A stretch of 64,000 bases of DNA from Methanofollis aquaemaris. Its GTDB lineage: Archaea > Halobacteriota > Methanomicrobia > Methanomicrobiales > Methanofollaceae. Made by a program: the position numbers and the translations under genes. The DNA is taken from the NCBI RefSeq assembly GCF_017357525.1, contig NZ_CP036172.1, forward strand, positions 1,958,561 through 2,022,560, read 5' to 3'. The notes beneath the pieces were generated by a model. That model ran no database searches, was not told the DNA's origin, and saw nothing but the letters and a program-made list of their open reading frames with translations. Shown here in pieces: positions 36,801 to 47,256 of the stretch. The stretch's first letter is position 1, and each line of letters starts with the position of its first letter.

Positions 36801-37284
36801 CGAGCGGATCGAACACTTTGATACCCTGAAATATGACTCCTTCATGGAGGCTTTCAGGGCGATTGATGCAAATTTCAGAGAGATATTTGCTCGTTTGACT
36901 GCTGGAAGCGGAAATCTGGCCCTTGAAAACCCGGATGATCCTTTTTCGGGGGGTCTTACTTTTGCGGTCCAGCCGCGTGGGAAGAAGGTCCAACTCCTCT
37001 CTGCACTCTCGGGGGGGGAGAAGTCGCTGACCACGCTTGCGTTTCTCTTCTCGATCCAGAAATACATGCCCGCACCGTTCTATGCCTTTGATGAGGTGGA
37101 TATGTTCCTTGATGGATCAAATGTCGAGCAGGTTGCAGCCATGATCAGAGAACTCTCTGGACGTGCTCAGTTTATCTCGGTCTCTCTGCGAAAGCCGATG
37201 ATCGAGCGGGCGGACCGGATTATGGGGGTTACGATCCGCCCGGACAAGAGCACGCTGGTGACTGGTGTCGAGAACCATGCATGA
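33844..37284 (+). CDS. smc: Chromosome segregation protein SMC
   Basis: An ATPase that organises chromosomes. 1146 residues. The N-terminal head has Walker A 'GPNGSGKSNIIDS' near residue 32. Long coiled coils of about residues 165-490 and 650-995 flank a hinge domain near 500-640 ('VLGMDGVCGTVAQLGKTP', 'RSGAMTGGYLKK'). The C-terminal head carries the signature 'LSALSGGEKSLTTLAF' and Walker B 'YAFDEVDMFLDG'. It starts with GTG at 33844 ('MYITGIEIDNFKSF'). Its stop overlaps the ATG of scpA. Confidence 0.97.
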   Translation: MYITGIEIDNFKSFAKKTKIPFLEGFTVVSGPNGSGKSNIIDSLLFALALSNSRGLRAEKLTDLINLNSGKNTAEVAITFSDGTEIRRRIKRTASNYYSYNYLNGKLVKQNDIVDFLAKFGVTPEGYNVVMQGDITRIMEMSDFERRKIVDEIAGVSEFEGKKARALDELEVVRERIEREEVVLFELNARIEELKHEREQALAYRHWQEELEHFKSCRAAAQVRDMEKEHASILSSITETGTDLERTLSDLGIEQNDLEYLRGDLRDVDAEINEKSGSEYLKMISALEGAKGRIKVAEGTIARLKKEKEGNLEGVNRAFLDEKRASERVQECTAQVRTLSVDRANLSMELAGVQATVGNLEAEIARGGKAAEGLKERLLSLIGEVEEKKGTRSEYLHRQDLLIEKSRMRTSEMDRLQGRLTEVQSGGESLAVEIEKAQRASAELVEKKGALDRDLSKAESTLFARRSSLERIRREVQDTERELMRLEAQQQSRGGVGGPALEAVLGMDGVCGTVAQLGKTPPEYATALDVAAGGKLRYVVAESDSVAAEAIRYLKEQRLGRLTFLPMNKLRGKEYPLVREPGVIGYAKDLLSFNSEYDLAFQQVFGSTLVVDTLECARRLMGRYRMVTLEGELLERSGAMTGGYLKKQQQGGFGAAVEDEIARLSASLAEKREEIAEFEHSVACLTSEAEELRKRRSGIEQDAARYAMVIEEYERRITSQQSDEVELTASLATLKAEVEESAGELASVEAALDGVGDALAVLNREVAALKQKLDDTEIPRLTEEFEQKRRECEGIERRLRNKEADIADAQRERQYFERRVEELGAERERLADKNAGIDVEVSGAEAEIVSARAEIAGLEERQKAFSSELDGLRRKREEIAESIVEAEKRCAGLNAKSDRVRLQIASLKEKAAELAVEIEGLREHAGEETDLSLSEIEGGIAEAERNVRSLGAVNMLAIDEYGRVCDRIEERTKKKDVLSAERTSILERIEHFDTLKYDSFMEAFRAIDANFREIFARLTAGSGNLALENPDDPFSGGLTFAVQPRGKKVQLLSALSGGEKSLTTLAFLFSIQKYMPAPFYAFDEVDMFLDGSNVEQVAAMIRELSGRAQFISVSLRKPMIERADRIMGVTIRPDKSTLVTGVENHA

Positions 37285-37996
37285 GGAGCCTGTTGAGATC
37301 CTGGTCCAGCTTGCTGAGCGGGGTGAGATCGATCCCTGGAATATTGATATTGTTGATGTAACCGATCGTTTTCTCACTGAACTTGAGCGGTGCCGTGAAC
37401 TGGATCTTCGTATATCTGGGCGCACACTCTTTTTTGCGGCGACGCTGTTGAGGATGAAGTCCGAGTATCTTACTGAAGATCTCTCTGAGGGTCAGGATGA
37501 AGAGGAAGATCTGGAGGTCTCTGTGGATGATGAAGAGGACTTTGGACTTGCCGATGAGGCTGAACCGATCGAAAGGCTTGAGCGGGAGATACAACGGCGT
37601 ATCGGTCGGAAGAAGGTGCGGCGCAGGCCGGTCACACTCTATGAACTGATCACTGAGTTGAAGACGGCGGAGAAGGAGGAACGGCGCCGTCACCGGAGGC
37701 GCGCGCAGCAGGGGGAGGAGATTCCCATACGCGCCAGTGATGTGGTGGCGGTGGCGCATGATGAGGACTATACGGGTGCGGCTGAGGTCGTGCTCGGGTG
37801 CTATGATACGCTCGCCCCGGATGGCGGGACGGAGACAGTGCGCGCCCTCTGTGCATCTCTTGGAAAGGGGACGATAGAGATCTATATCCCACTCCTCTTC
37901 CTTGCCCAGGAGGGAGTTGTGGCACTCTGGCAGGATGAATACTTCGGTGATGTTTACATGAGGAGGAATGTGGATGGACAAGGTAGCGATGCTTGA
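37277..37996 (+). CDS. scpA: Segregation and condensation protein A
   Basis: The kleisin subunit linking the two SMC heads. 239 residues. The N-terminal helical domain 'EILVQLAERGEIDPWNIDIV' and 'GRTLFFAATLLRMKSEYL' are characteristic; the middle is acidic and variable, and the C-terminal winged helix includes 'IYIPLLFLAQEGVVALWQDE'. The ATG at 37277 overlaps the end of smc, and scpB begins inside its last codons: three translationally coupled genes. Confidence 0.93.
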   Translation: MHEEPVEILVQLAERGEIDPWNIDIVDVTDRFLTELERCRELDLRISGRTLFFAATLLRMKSEYLTEDLSEGQDEEEDLEVSVDDEEDFGLADEAEPIERLEREIQRRIGRKKVRRRPVTLYELITELKTAEKEERRRHRRRAQQGEEIPIRASDVVAVAHDEDYTGAAEVVLGCYDTLAPDGGTETVRALCASLGKGTIEIYIPLLFLAQEGVVALWQDEYFGDVYMRRNVDGQGSDA

Positions 37997-38456
37997 AGCC
38001 ATTCTTTTTGTGGCCGACTCGCCGGTCGATTATGGGGACGTGGCAAAGATGCTGGGGGTGCGACGTGGGGAGGTGTCTGCGCTTGCTTCTGAACTCCAAA
38101 AACGATCTGAAGGGCGCGCAGCTCCTCTGGAGGTGCTTGATTCGGGTGAAACGATCTATATGGTCTTGAAGGAGGAATACAGCGAGTTTGTCTATCCTTT
38201 GATGCGCCCTGAGATTTCGAGAGCGGTTTTGCGGACTCTTTCAGTGATTGCATACCGGCAACCGATTCTTCAGAGTGATCTTGTAGAGGTGCGTGGGGGT
38301 GGGGTGTATGCGCATGTGGAAGAACTTGTGGAACGGGGTCTGGTGGCGCGCCAGCGGAATGGGCGGAGTTATGAACTCCAGACAACTCCTGAATTCTCGC
38401 GTTATTTTAAAACTGCGGCATTTTCAGGCGTGCAAGAACGTCTGGATCTCAGGTAG
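37974..38456 (+). CDS. scpB: Segregation and condensation protein B
   Basis: The winged-helix partner of the kleisin in the condensin complex. 160 residues. 'LEAILFVADSPVDYGDVAKM' and 'RTLSVIAYRQPILQSDLVEV' plus 'RGLVARQRNGRSYELQTTPE' are family blocks. The site 'aggagga' (37961-37967) places the start at the ATG 37974 rather than the one at 37968. It overlaps scpA by 23 bases. A perfect palindrome follows 12 bases after the stop. Confidence 0.93.
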   Translation: MDKVAMLEAILFVADSPVDYGDVAKMLGVRRGEVSALASELQKRSEGRAAPLEVLDSGETIYMVLKEEYSEFVYPLMRPEISRAVLRTLSVIAYRQPILQSDLVEVRGGGVYAHVEELVERGLVARQRNGRSYELQTTPEFSRYFKTAAFSGVQERLDLR

Positions 38457-38468
38457 TTATTTATGTGT

Positions 38469-38490
38469 GACCTTACAACATTGTAAGGTC
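38469..38490. promoter_or_regulatory. 22-bp perfect palindrome after scpB
   Basis: 'gaccttacaa' and 'ttgtaaggtc' are perfect inverted complements separated by 'ca'. There is no T-run, so it is not an obvious archaeal terminator. It lies between the condensin operon and the rRNA promoter array and could be an operator or a replication/segregation protein site. Confidence 0.6.
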
Positions 38491-38573
38491 GTGTCTGAGA
38501 CGGTTTCAGGGGAACTGTCCATGTGGTGGTTCCCCTGGGATTGTATCCTTGATTCTTGCTTCAAGCAGGAGTC

Positions 38574-38590
38574 AAAGGGTATATATACGT
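38574..38590 (+). promoter_or_regulatory. rRNA promoter element P1
   Basis: 'aaagggtatatatacg' is a BRE/TATA-like sequence, the first of six upstream of 16S. It follows an imperfect dyad around 38548-38580. Confidence 0.55.
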
Positions 38591-38671
38591 CGAAGACTAA
38601 CATAAGTAGCGCACAAGGTGGCCCGGACTGGTTGCTATGCAATCTGTCTGGAATTGGTCTCTGGATTATCT

Positions 38672-38739
38672 TTCCTTTAACACATCTCTTATGGGGTGTG
38701 ACTGCGAAGGTTTATATCCTGGAGCGCCCAATATTGTTA
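38672..38739 (+). repeat. 68-bp direct repeat with promoter P2, copy A
   Basis: Identical to 38821-38888 except one base (a/g at 38682). It contains 'gcgaaggtttatatcc', a BRE plus TATA box, and 'gcccaatattgtta' about where transcription should begin. Confidence 0.85.
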
Positions 38740-38820
38740 CCTCACAAAGTGACTGGGGTTCGATGAATCCGGCGAGATCGGAATCGGACCTTGATGAAAT
38801 TTGAGGCATCAGGTATGGTC

Positions 38821-38888
38821 TTCCTTTAACGCATCTCTTATGGGGTGTGACTGCGAAGGTTTATATCCTGGAGCGCCCAATATTGTTA
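38821..38888 (+). repeat. 68-bp direct repeat with promoter P3, copy B
   Basis: The second copy of the promoter-bearing repeat, 149 bases downstream of copy A, with the same BRE/TATA 'gcgaaggtttatatcc'. It is a tandem duplication of a complete promoter. Confidence 0.85.
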
Positions 38889-38923
38889 TCTCTAACCGAG
38901 CATACAATGCGGAAATTCGTGGC

Positions 38924-38940
38924 AGAAAAGGTTTATATGT
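38924..38940 (+). promoter_or_regulatory. rRNA promoter element P4
   Basis: 'agaaaaggtttatatgt' is followed by 'ccaatgttgtta', parallel to the initiation region of P2 and P3. Confidence 0.6.
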
Positions 38941-39049
38941 CACGACGACCAATGTTGTTAGCACGCAAGGTGACATGCGCCGAAGACTCCGGACAACCGG
39001 AATCGGCACAGGGCGGTTCCGACGAGGTTTCTTCTCTCGCTCCGGCGGG

Positions 39050-39066
39050 GCGAAGGTTTATATCCT
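39050..39066 (+). promoter_or_regulatory. rRNA promoter element P5
   Basis: 'gcgaaggtttatatcctc' repeats the BRE/TATA of P2 and P3, followed by 'gaagtggaacataattatg'. Confidence 0.6.
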
Positions 39067-39133
39067 CTGAAGTGGAACATAATTATGCCTCAAGGGTGAC
39101 ATCGAGCCAAGAAATTGGTTCGAGACGGTGACT

Positions 39134-39150
39134 CCAAAGGTTTATAACCT
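39134..39150 (+). promoter_or_regulatory. rRNA promoter element P6
   Basis: 'ccaaaggtttataacctc' is the promoter-like element nearest to 16S, followed by 'gaagtttaatactgtatcc'. The 'ctctgaagt' stretch after the TATA is shared with P5. Confidence 0.6.
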
Positions 39151-39284
39151 CTGAAGTTTAATACTGTATCCCCACGAAGTCACTCGGGTGCGAGGAAGCT
39201 CGCCCCTGACAAGGGACGCAGGATTCGGTCCTGTGTTTCGATGGAGAATCAAAATCACTGAATTTAGTCAGTGTTGGTTCTGAC

Positions 39285-39320
39285 GTTGGCACTAGCAATG
39301 CGGAAATCTATCTAGCAACC
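39285..39320 (+). other. 16S rRNA processing stem, 5' half
   Basis: 'ttggcactagcaa' and 'atctatctagcaacc' pair with 40841-40873 ('ggttgttggatagac', 'ttgctagtgtcaa'). The resulting long stem with bulges is the bulge-helix-bulge substrate of the archaeal splicing endonuclease. Confidence 0.85.
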
Positions 39321-39356
39321 GCTAATCCCTTTAAGATATAAGTGTGTTTACTTCAA

Positions 39357-40823
<1,467 letters not shown>

Positions 40824-40840
40824 AACGAGATCGGGTTCGC

Positions 40841-40874
40841 GGTTGTTGGATAGACCGTAAAGTTGCTAGTGTCA
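40841..40874 (+). other. 16S rRNA processing stem, 3' half
   Basis: Complementary to 39285-39320; see that entry. It ends ten bases before tRNA-Ala. Confidence 0.85.
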
Positions 40875-40884
40875 AGAAGGGAGC

Positions 40885-40956
40885 GGGCTCATAGATCAGT
40901 GGTAGATCGCCGCCTTTGCGAGGCGGAGGCCGAGGGTTCAAATCCCCCTGAGTCCA
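40885..40956 (+). tRNA. tRNA-Ala (TGC) in the 16S-23S spacer
   Basis: A 72-nt cloverleaf: acceptor 'gggctca'/'tgagtcc', anticodon stem 'ccgcc'/'ggcgg' with loop 'tttgcga' (anticodon TGC), T-arm 'ggttcaaatcc', discriminator A. Ala-TGC is the usual spacer tRNA in euryarchaeal rRNA operons. Confidence 0.96.
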
Positions 40957-41030
40957 CTTTCAATGCACCTGGAGACGCAAGTCACCAGGGAAGGGCTGAA
41001 GGTCAAGCCAATGACCTAAAGAAGCCGTGT

Positions 41031-41068
41031 AAAGGGAATGCACATCGGGCGTCAAATGGGTTCAGCGG
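41031..41068 (+). other. 23S rRNA processing stem, 5' half
   Basis: 'aagggaatgcacatcggg' and 'gggttcagcgg' pair with 43983-44021 ('ccgttgaaccc', 'cccgatgtgcatacccttaa'), giving a bulge-helix-bulge structure that brackets 23S. Confidence 0.85.
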
Positions 41069-41070
41069 AA

Positions 41071-43982
<2,912 letters not shown>

Positions 43983-44021
43983 CCGTTGAACCCAGACGAA
44001 ACCCGATGTGCATACCCTTAA
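43983..44021 (+). other. 23S rRNA processing stem, 3' half
   Basis: Complementary to 41031-41068; see that entry. The motif 'tgcataccctta' within it recurs before the second 5S gene at 44505-44516. Confidence 0.8.
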
Positions 44022-44060
44022 ATTCTATAATGTTTAACATTATAGATACATATCACGGCT

Positions 44061-44132
44061 GCCAAGGTGGCGGAGTGGCCACGCGGTTGACTGCAGATCA
44101 ACTACACCCCGGTTCAAATCCGGGCCTTGGCT
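44061..44132 (+). tRNA. tRNA-Cys (GCA)
   Basis: A 72-nt cloverleaf between 23S and 5S: acceptor 'gccaagg'/'ccttggc' with discriminator T, anticodon stem 'gttga'/'tcaac' with loop 'ctgcaga' (anticodon GCA), T-arm 'ggttcaaatcc'. U73 is a tRNA-Cys identity base. Confidence 0.95.
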
Positions 44133-44137
44133 TTGGG

Positions 44138-44260
44138 TGATAGCGGCCAAAGCAACGGGGAAACACCTGGACTCTTTCCGAACCCAGCAGTTAAGCCCGT
44201 TAACGTATTACTCTGTACTGAGTTGCGAGAGCACTTGGGAACAGTAGTGCGCTGCTATCC
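44138..44260 (+). rRNA. 5S ribosomal RNA, operon copy
   Basis: About 123 nt; the terminal stem pairs 'tagcggcc' with 'gcgctgcta'. 'cctggactctttccgaaccc' and 'agcagttaagcccgttaacg' are conserved 5S blocks. It lies six bases after tRNA-Cys and is the last gene of the rRNA operon. Confidence 0.95.
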
Positions 44261-44506
44261 CCTTCCTTATAATTAGACTGTTCTTCTTTGAGTTGTTTTG
44301 TTAAGAGTATTCTGTATTTGGCAGAGTTCTTCAGCATGAATCCATCTTTACTGAAATAATTGTTATTCTATAATGTATGAAGTATCCTGGGATCATTGTA
44401 CAGGAAGATCCATAAACCTAGATCAGTTGCCATTTCGTTGTTCTATTCTATGTATTTCTCCCAATTTGTGATCCTGGGATTTCAAGTATTTCGGATCAAA
44501 GGTATG

Positions 44507-44520
44507 CATACCCTTATATC
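44507..44520 (+). promoter_or_regulatory. TATA box of the second 5S gene
   Basis: 'cccttatatc' centred near 44517 lies about 27 bases before the 5' end of the second 5S gene, the correct distance for direct initiation at its first base. Confidence 0.6.
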
Positions 44521-44543
44521 TCATTGACGCTGATTATTATAAC

Positions 44544-44666
44544 GTATAGCGGCCAGAGCAACGGGGGAACACCTGGACTCTTTCCGAACCCAGCAGTTAA
44601 GCCCGTTAACGTATTGTCCTGTACTGAGTTGCGCGAGCACTTGGGAACGGCAGTGCGCTGCTATCA
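44544..44666 (+). rRNA. 5S ribosomal RNA, second copy
   Basis: A full-length second 5S gene, 283 bases after the first, differing at roughly ten positions (for example 'gtattgtcctg' for 'gtattactctg', 'gcgcgagc' for 'gcgagagc'). Differences are compatible with 5S folding. It has its own TATA box and no adjacent tRNA, so it is probably transcribed separately. The AT-rich DNA between the two copies (44261-44543) contains no gene I can support. Confidence 0.92.
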
Positions 44667-44719
44667 CTCTTTAATCTGAATTTATAGTTCTGTTTTCAGA
44701 TATTTTGCTCTATCTTGGC

Positions 44720-44735
44720 CTGGTTTTATTTTTCT
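44720..44735 (+). terminator. T-rich termination region after the second 5S
   Basis: 'tggttttatttttctg' follows the second 5S gene by about 55 bases; T-runs of this type end archaeal transcripts. Confidence 0.35.
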
Positions 44736-44765
44736 GTCCGAAATGATATATATCCTCATGTTCAT

Positions 44766-44780
44766 ACCGTATATATTGGG
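44766..44780 (+). promoter_or_regulatory. TATA box of ppcA
   Basis: 'ccgtatatattggg' lies about 45 bases upstream of the ATG at 44818, implying a start near 44799 and a leader of about 19 bases. A frame open from 44743 would include this promoter and is therefore not the true start. Confidence 0.55.
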
Positions 44781-44817
44781 ATTATTCTGTTCTATGGATC
44801 CCCATGGAGTATTTGCC

Positions 44818-46284
44818 ATGAATGATATCCCGGAGATCCCAAAGTGTATGAGTACACAACATCCTGACAATGTTCATATTCCGTTTTTTGCTGAGAATGC
44901 ACAACTCGGTGGAGAAGATGAAGTCAGGGAGGCCTACTATGCTTACTCTCATCTCGGGTGCAGAGAGCAGATGTGGGACTGTGAGGGAAAAGAGGTTGAC
45001 AACTTCGTCGTGAAAAAACTCCTTGCCCGGTATGGTTCATTTTTCGGTGAACATCCTCTCGGAAAAGATGTCTTTCTGACGCTCAGGGTGCCGAACCCCG
45101 AAGTTGAGAAGGCCGAGGCAAAGGTTCTTCTCGAAACTCTTGAAAGTATTCCCCGCTCCTATGATGTTGCCCATCTCTTCTCAGAGAACAATGTCCCTCC
45201 AATCTTCCAGGTCATCCTTCCGATGACGTCATCATATCCCGCTATTGATAATATTTACCAGTATTACCGTGACTTTGTAGTGGGTCAACAATACAAACGT
45301 CTAGGCGGACGTGAAAAAACCATTGCCGATTGGATTGGGCGGTTCTATCCTGAGAAGATCGATGTGATCCCGCTCTTTGAAGACCAACCAAGCATGCTCA
45401 ACGCCGCTGGCATAGTAGGCCGGTATATGGAGGATAAAGACCTCGCCTACCAGCGGGTCTTTCTCGCGCGTTCGGATCCGGCAATGAACTATGGGATGGT
45501 GAGTGCGATCCTTCTCAACAAAGTTGCACTCTTTCGTCTCCACCTCCTGGCTGAGGAGACGGGCGTCTCGATCTATCCAATCATCGGTGTTGGCTCTGCT
45601 CCATTCAGGGGAAACCTTGGTCCCGAGACAGTTGAACGATGTACTGCCGAATATCCGAGTGTCCATACCTTCACCGTTCAGTCGGCCTTCAAGTATGACT
45701 ATCCCCAGGATAGGGTCCGTCAGGCGGTGGCCACTCTCGAGGAACGCGAGGTGTCGACCCCGATGGAGATCGAAGAGGAGGAGGCACTCCAGGTGGTTGG
45801 GAAGTGTACGGCACGTTATATGGAAAGCGTCACTATTCTCTCAAACATGATAAACCGCGTCGCTGCCTTTGTTCCCAGTCGGAGAAAGCGCAAACTCCAC
45901 ATCGGGCTCTTTGGCTATTCCCGGAGCATGGGAGGGGTCACCCTCCCCAGAGCGATCACCTTTACCTCAGCATTGTACTCAATCGGTCTTCCACCTGAAC
46001 TTCTCGGTCTTGACGCTCTTGATTCCGACGACATCGAGTTCTTGCGCGAGGTCTATGTGAACTTCGACGCCGACCTGGTCGATGCAGTGCGATACTTTGA
46101 TCCCGAGTCTGAGTATGTCCCGGCATCCCTGACGAAGACGGTCTGCGATCTCGTCGACGTCGAACCTGACCTGGAACACCTTGAGTGTGTGGCCTCGGTC
46201 CGTCTGGCCTTGAAGGAGGGTCGGACCGCAGACGTCAGGTCCGGGATCCTCAGGGCGGCGAACATCAGACATTTTCTGGGCTGA
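44818..46284 (+). CDS. ppcA: Archaeal-type phosphoenolpyruvate carboxylase
   Basis: Carboxylates phosphoenolpyruvate to oxaloacetate, feeding the incomplete citric acid cycle of methanogens. 488 residues, the short archaeal type without the bacterial regulatory regions. The N-terminal signature 'IPKCMSTQHPDNVHIPFF' follows the ATG at 44818 directly. Other blocks are 'SENNVPPIFQVILPMTSS', 'FLARSDPAMNYGMVSA', 'GVGSAPFRGNLGPETV' and 'GLFGYSRSMGGVTLPRAI'. It stands alone downstream of the rRNA operon. Confidence 0.95.
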   Translation: MNDIPEIPKCMSTQHPDNVHIPFFAENAQLGGEDEVREAYYAYSHLGCREQMWDCEGKEVDNFVVKKLLARYGSFFGEHPLGKDVFLTLRVPNPEVEKAEAKVLLETLESIPRSYDVAHLFSENNVPPIFQVILPMTSSYPAIDNIYQYYRDFVVGQQYKRLGGREKTIADWIGRFYPEKIDVIPLFEDQPSMLNAAGIVGRYMEDKDLAYQRVFLARSDPAMNYGMVSAILLNKVALFRLHLLAEETGVSIYPIIGVGSAPFRGNLGPETVERCTAEYPSVHTFTVQSAFKYDYPQDRVRQAVATLEEREVSTPMEIEEEEALQVVGKCTARYMESVTILSNMINRVAAFVPSRRKRKLHIGLFGYSRSMGGVTLPRAITFTSALYSIGLPPELLGLDALDSDDIEFLREVYVNFDADLVDAVRYFDPESEYVPASLTKTVCDLVDVEPDLEHLECVASVRLALKEGRTADVRSGILRAANIRHFLG

Positions 46285-46327
46285 AATTTTCTCTCATTTT
46301 TGGCTCCTTTGTCAGGCGTGAGCCGAA

Positions 46328-46631
46328 CGCATGCCTCAGGCATACCGCATGAAAATTGTTCGGAACAGTGTTCCGTGGTGTGGAGGATCCTTGATCCTCC
46401 CCTCAACGACGGTGAATATTCTACGATAGGAACGGCCTGCCTAGATCGACGTACCTTCCCTCATGAATCGCGCCAGTGGCGCTGCCCCAGGAACTCCGGT
46501 ATAAGAGGGGGTCGGGGGTTCGGATCCCCCGACAAAGTGCGAAGGGGAAGGCAAGTGACGTGAAGAGCCGACCCGACAGAAGAACGTGGATTACCATGAA
46601 AAACTTTTCATGAGGTATGCCTGAGGCGTGC
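46328..46631. mobile_element. About 300-bp element with inverted terminal repeats (MITE-like)
   Basis: 'gcctcaggcataccgcatga' (46333-46352) and its inverted complement (46606-46625, with one mismatch) extend to a near-perfect pair of about 30 bases at 46328-46357 and 46602-46631. The interior, 46445-46555, is a diverged copy of the dispersed GC hairpin element. No transposase is encoded. No clear target-site duplication was found by eye. Confidence 0.45.
46445..46555. repeat. Diverged copy of the dispersed GC hairpin element inside the MITE-like element
   Basis: 'gatcgacgtaccttccctca' and 'gcgccagtggcgctgcccca' align with 32678-32722. 'gggggtcgggggttcggatc' and 'gaaggggaaggca' resemble the arm and tail. 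Between this and the next copy, 46632-47005 holds no recognisable gene. Confidence 0.5.
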
Positions 46632-47005
46632 TTTCGCTTCATGAGCGATTCTACAGGGTTGACCCCCCAGAAATCCGCCTTCAATCAGGCCATCTTTCAT
46701 GCCCTTTTTTTGGACTGGATCCTGTGGTCATGAAGTTTACCATTGCCTGGGGTCACATTGTGGCTCAGGTGACGAGTTAAAACTCGGTTCCCTCGCCGCG
46801 TTGCATAAAGGAACGTCCCTACGGTTCGATCGTAAAAAAAGTTCAACTTGCGCTCGGATTTGGGGCTTTGTTCTTGAAACCGGGGACAATATGCCCTGAT
46901 CTGGGGATGGGCTGTACCTCCTTGCCCATGCATTCCCTGTCGTTCACTCTCCCTTCAAGATCGGAACCGAGAAGACGAAATTGGAGATCCAGAAGAGCGT
47001 GCTGC

Positions 47006-47190
47006 CGCCCCATACCTATTTTCGCCGTGGGGGGGTCCGGGGGAGTCTCCCCCCGGCGCGAGAGAGCAGGCTCGCATTTTTTCATTCTATTTTTGGGCGG
47101 CCGGTCTGATCACCCCTATCCCACCACTTGCGCCGGGGGCGCTGCCCCCGAACCTCCGGGATTGCGAAGGGGACAGGAAGGCAGCGGGGA
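47006..47190. repeat. Dispersed paired-arm GC hairpin element, complete copy
   Basis: The left arm at 47006-47070 ('cgccccatacctattttcgc', 'ggggggtccgggggag', 'ctccccccggcgcgagag') and the inverted right arm at 47130-47186 ('cgccgggggcgctgcccccg', 'cctccgggattgcgaagggg') are separated by about 60 bases containing 'gggcggccggtctgatcacc'. This is the clearest copy of the two-arm architecture together with 781-944. Confidence 0.75.
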
Positions 47191-47256
47191 GATCATGGAG
47201 AGGGGGGTGTCGTCCAGGTGCATTTGTGTCGGCAACTTTTCGTTTTTGACACGACA

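Noticed and set aside
35307-37067. A 586-codon minus-strand open frame opposite smc
   Set aside because: It is a Ser/Arg-rich antisense shadow of a clear SMC gene, a usual effect of high GC and codon bias. The same holds for frames opposite the ligase (2310-3626) and gltX (49404-50813).
44743-44817. Longer ppcA start giving a hydrophobic N-terminal extension
   Set aside because: The extension contains the TATA box, and the family begins directly with the 'IPKCMSTQHPDN' block after the ATG at 44818.
46697-46933. A 78-codon minus-strand frame in the gap after ppcA
   Set aside because: No start signals, no recognised motif, and amino-acid content like a random frame.
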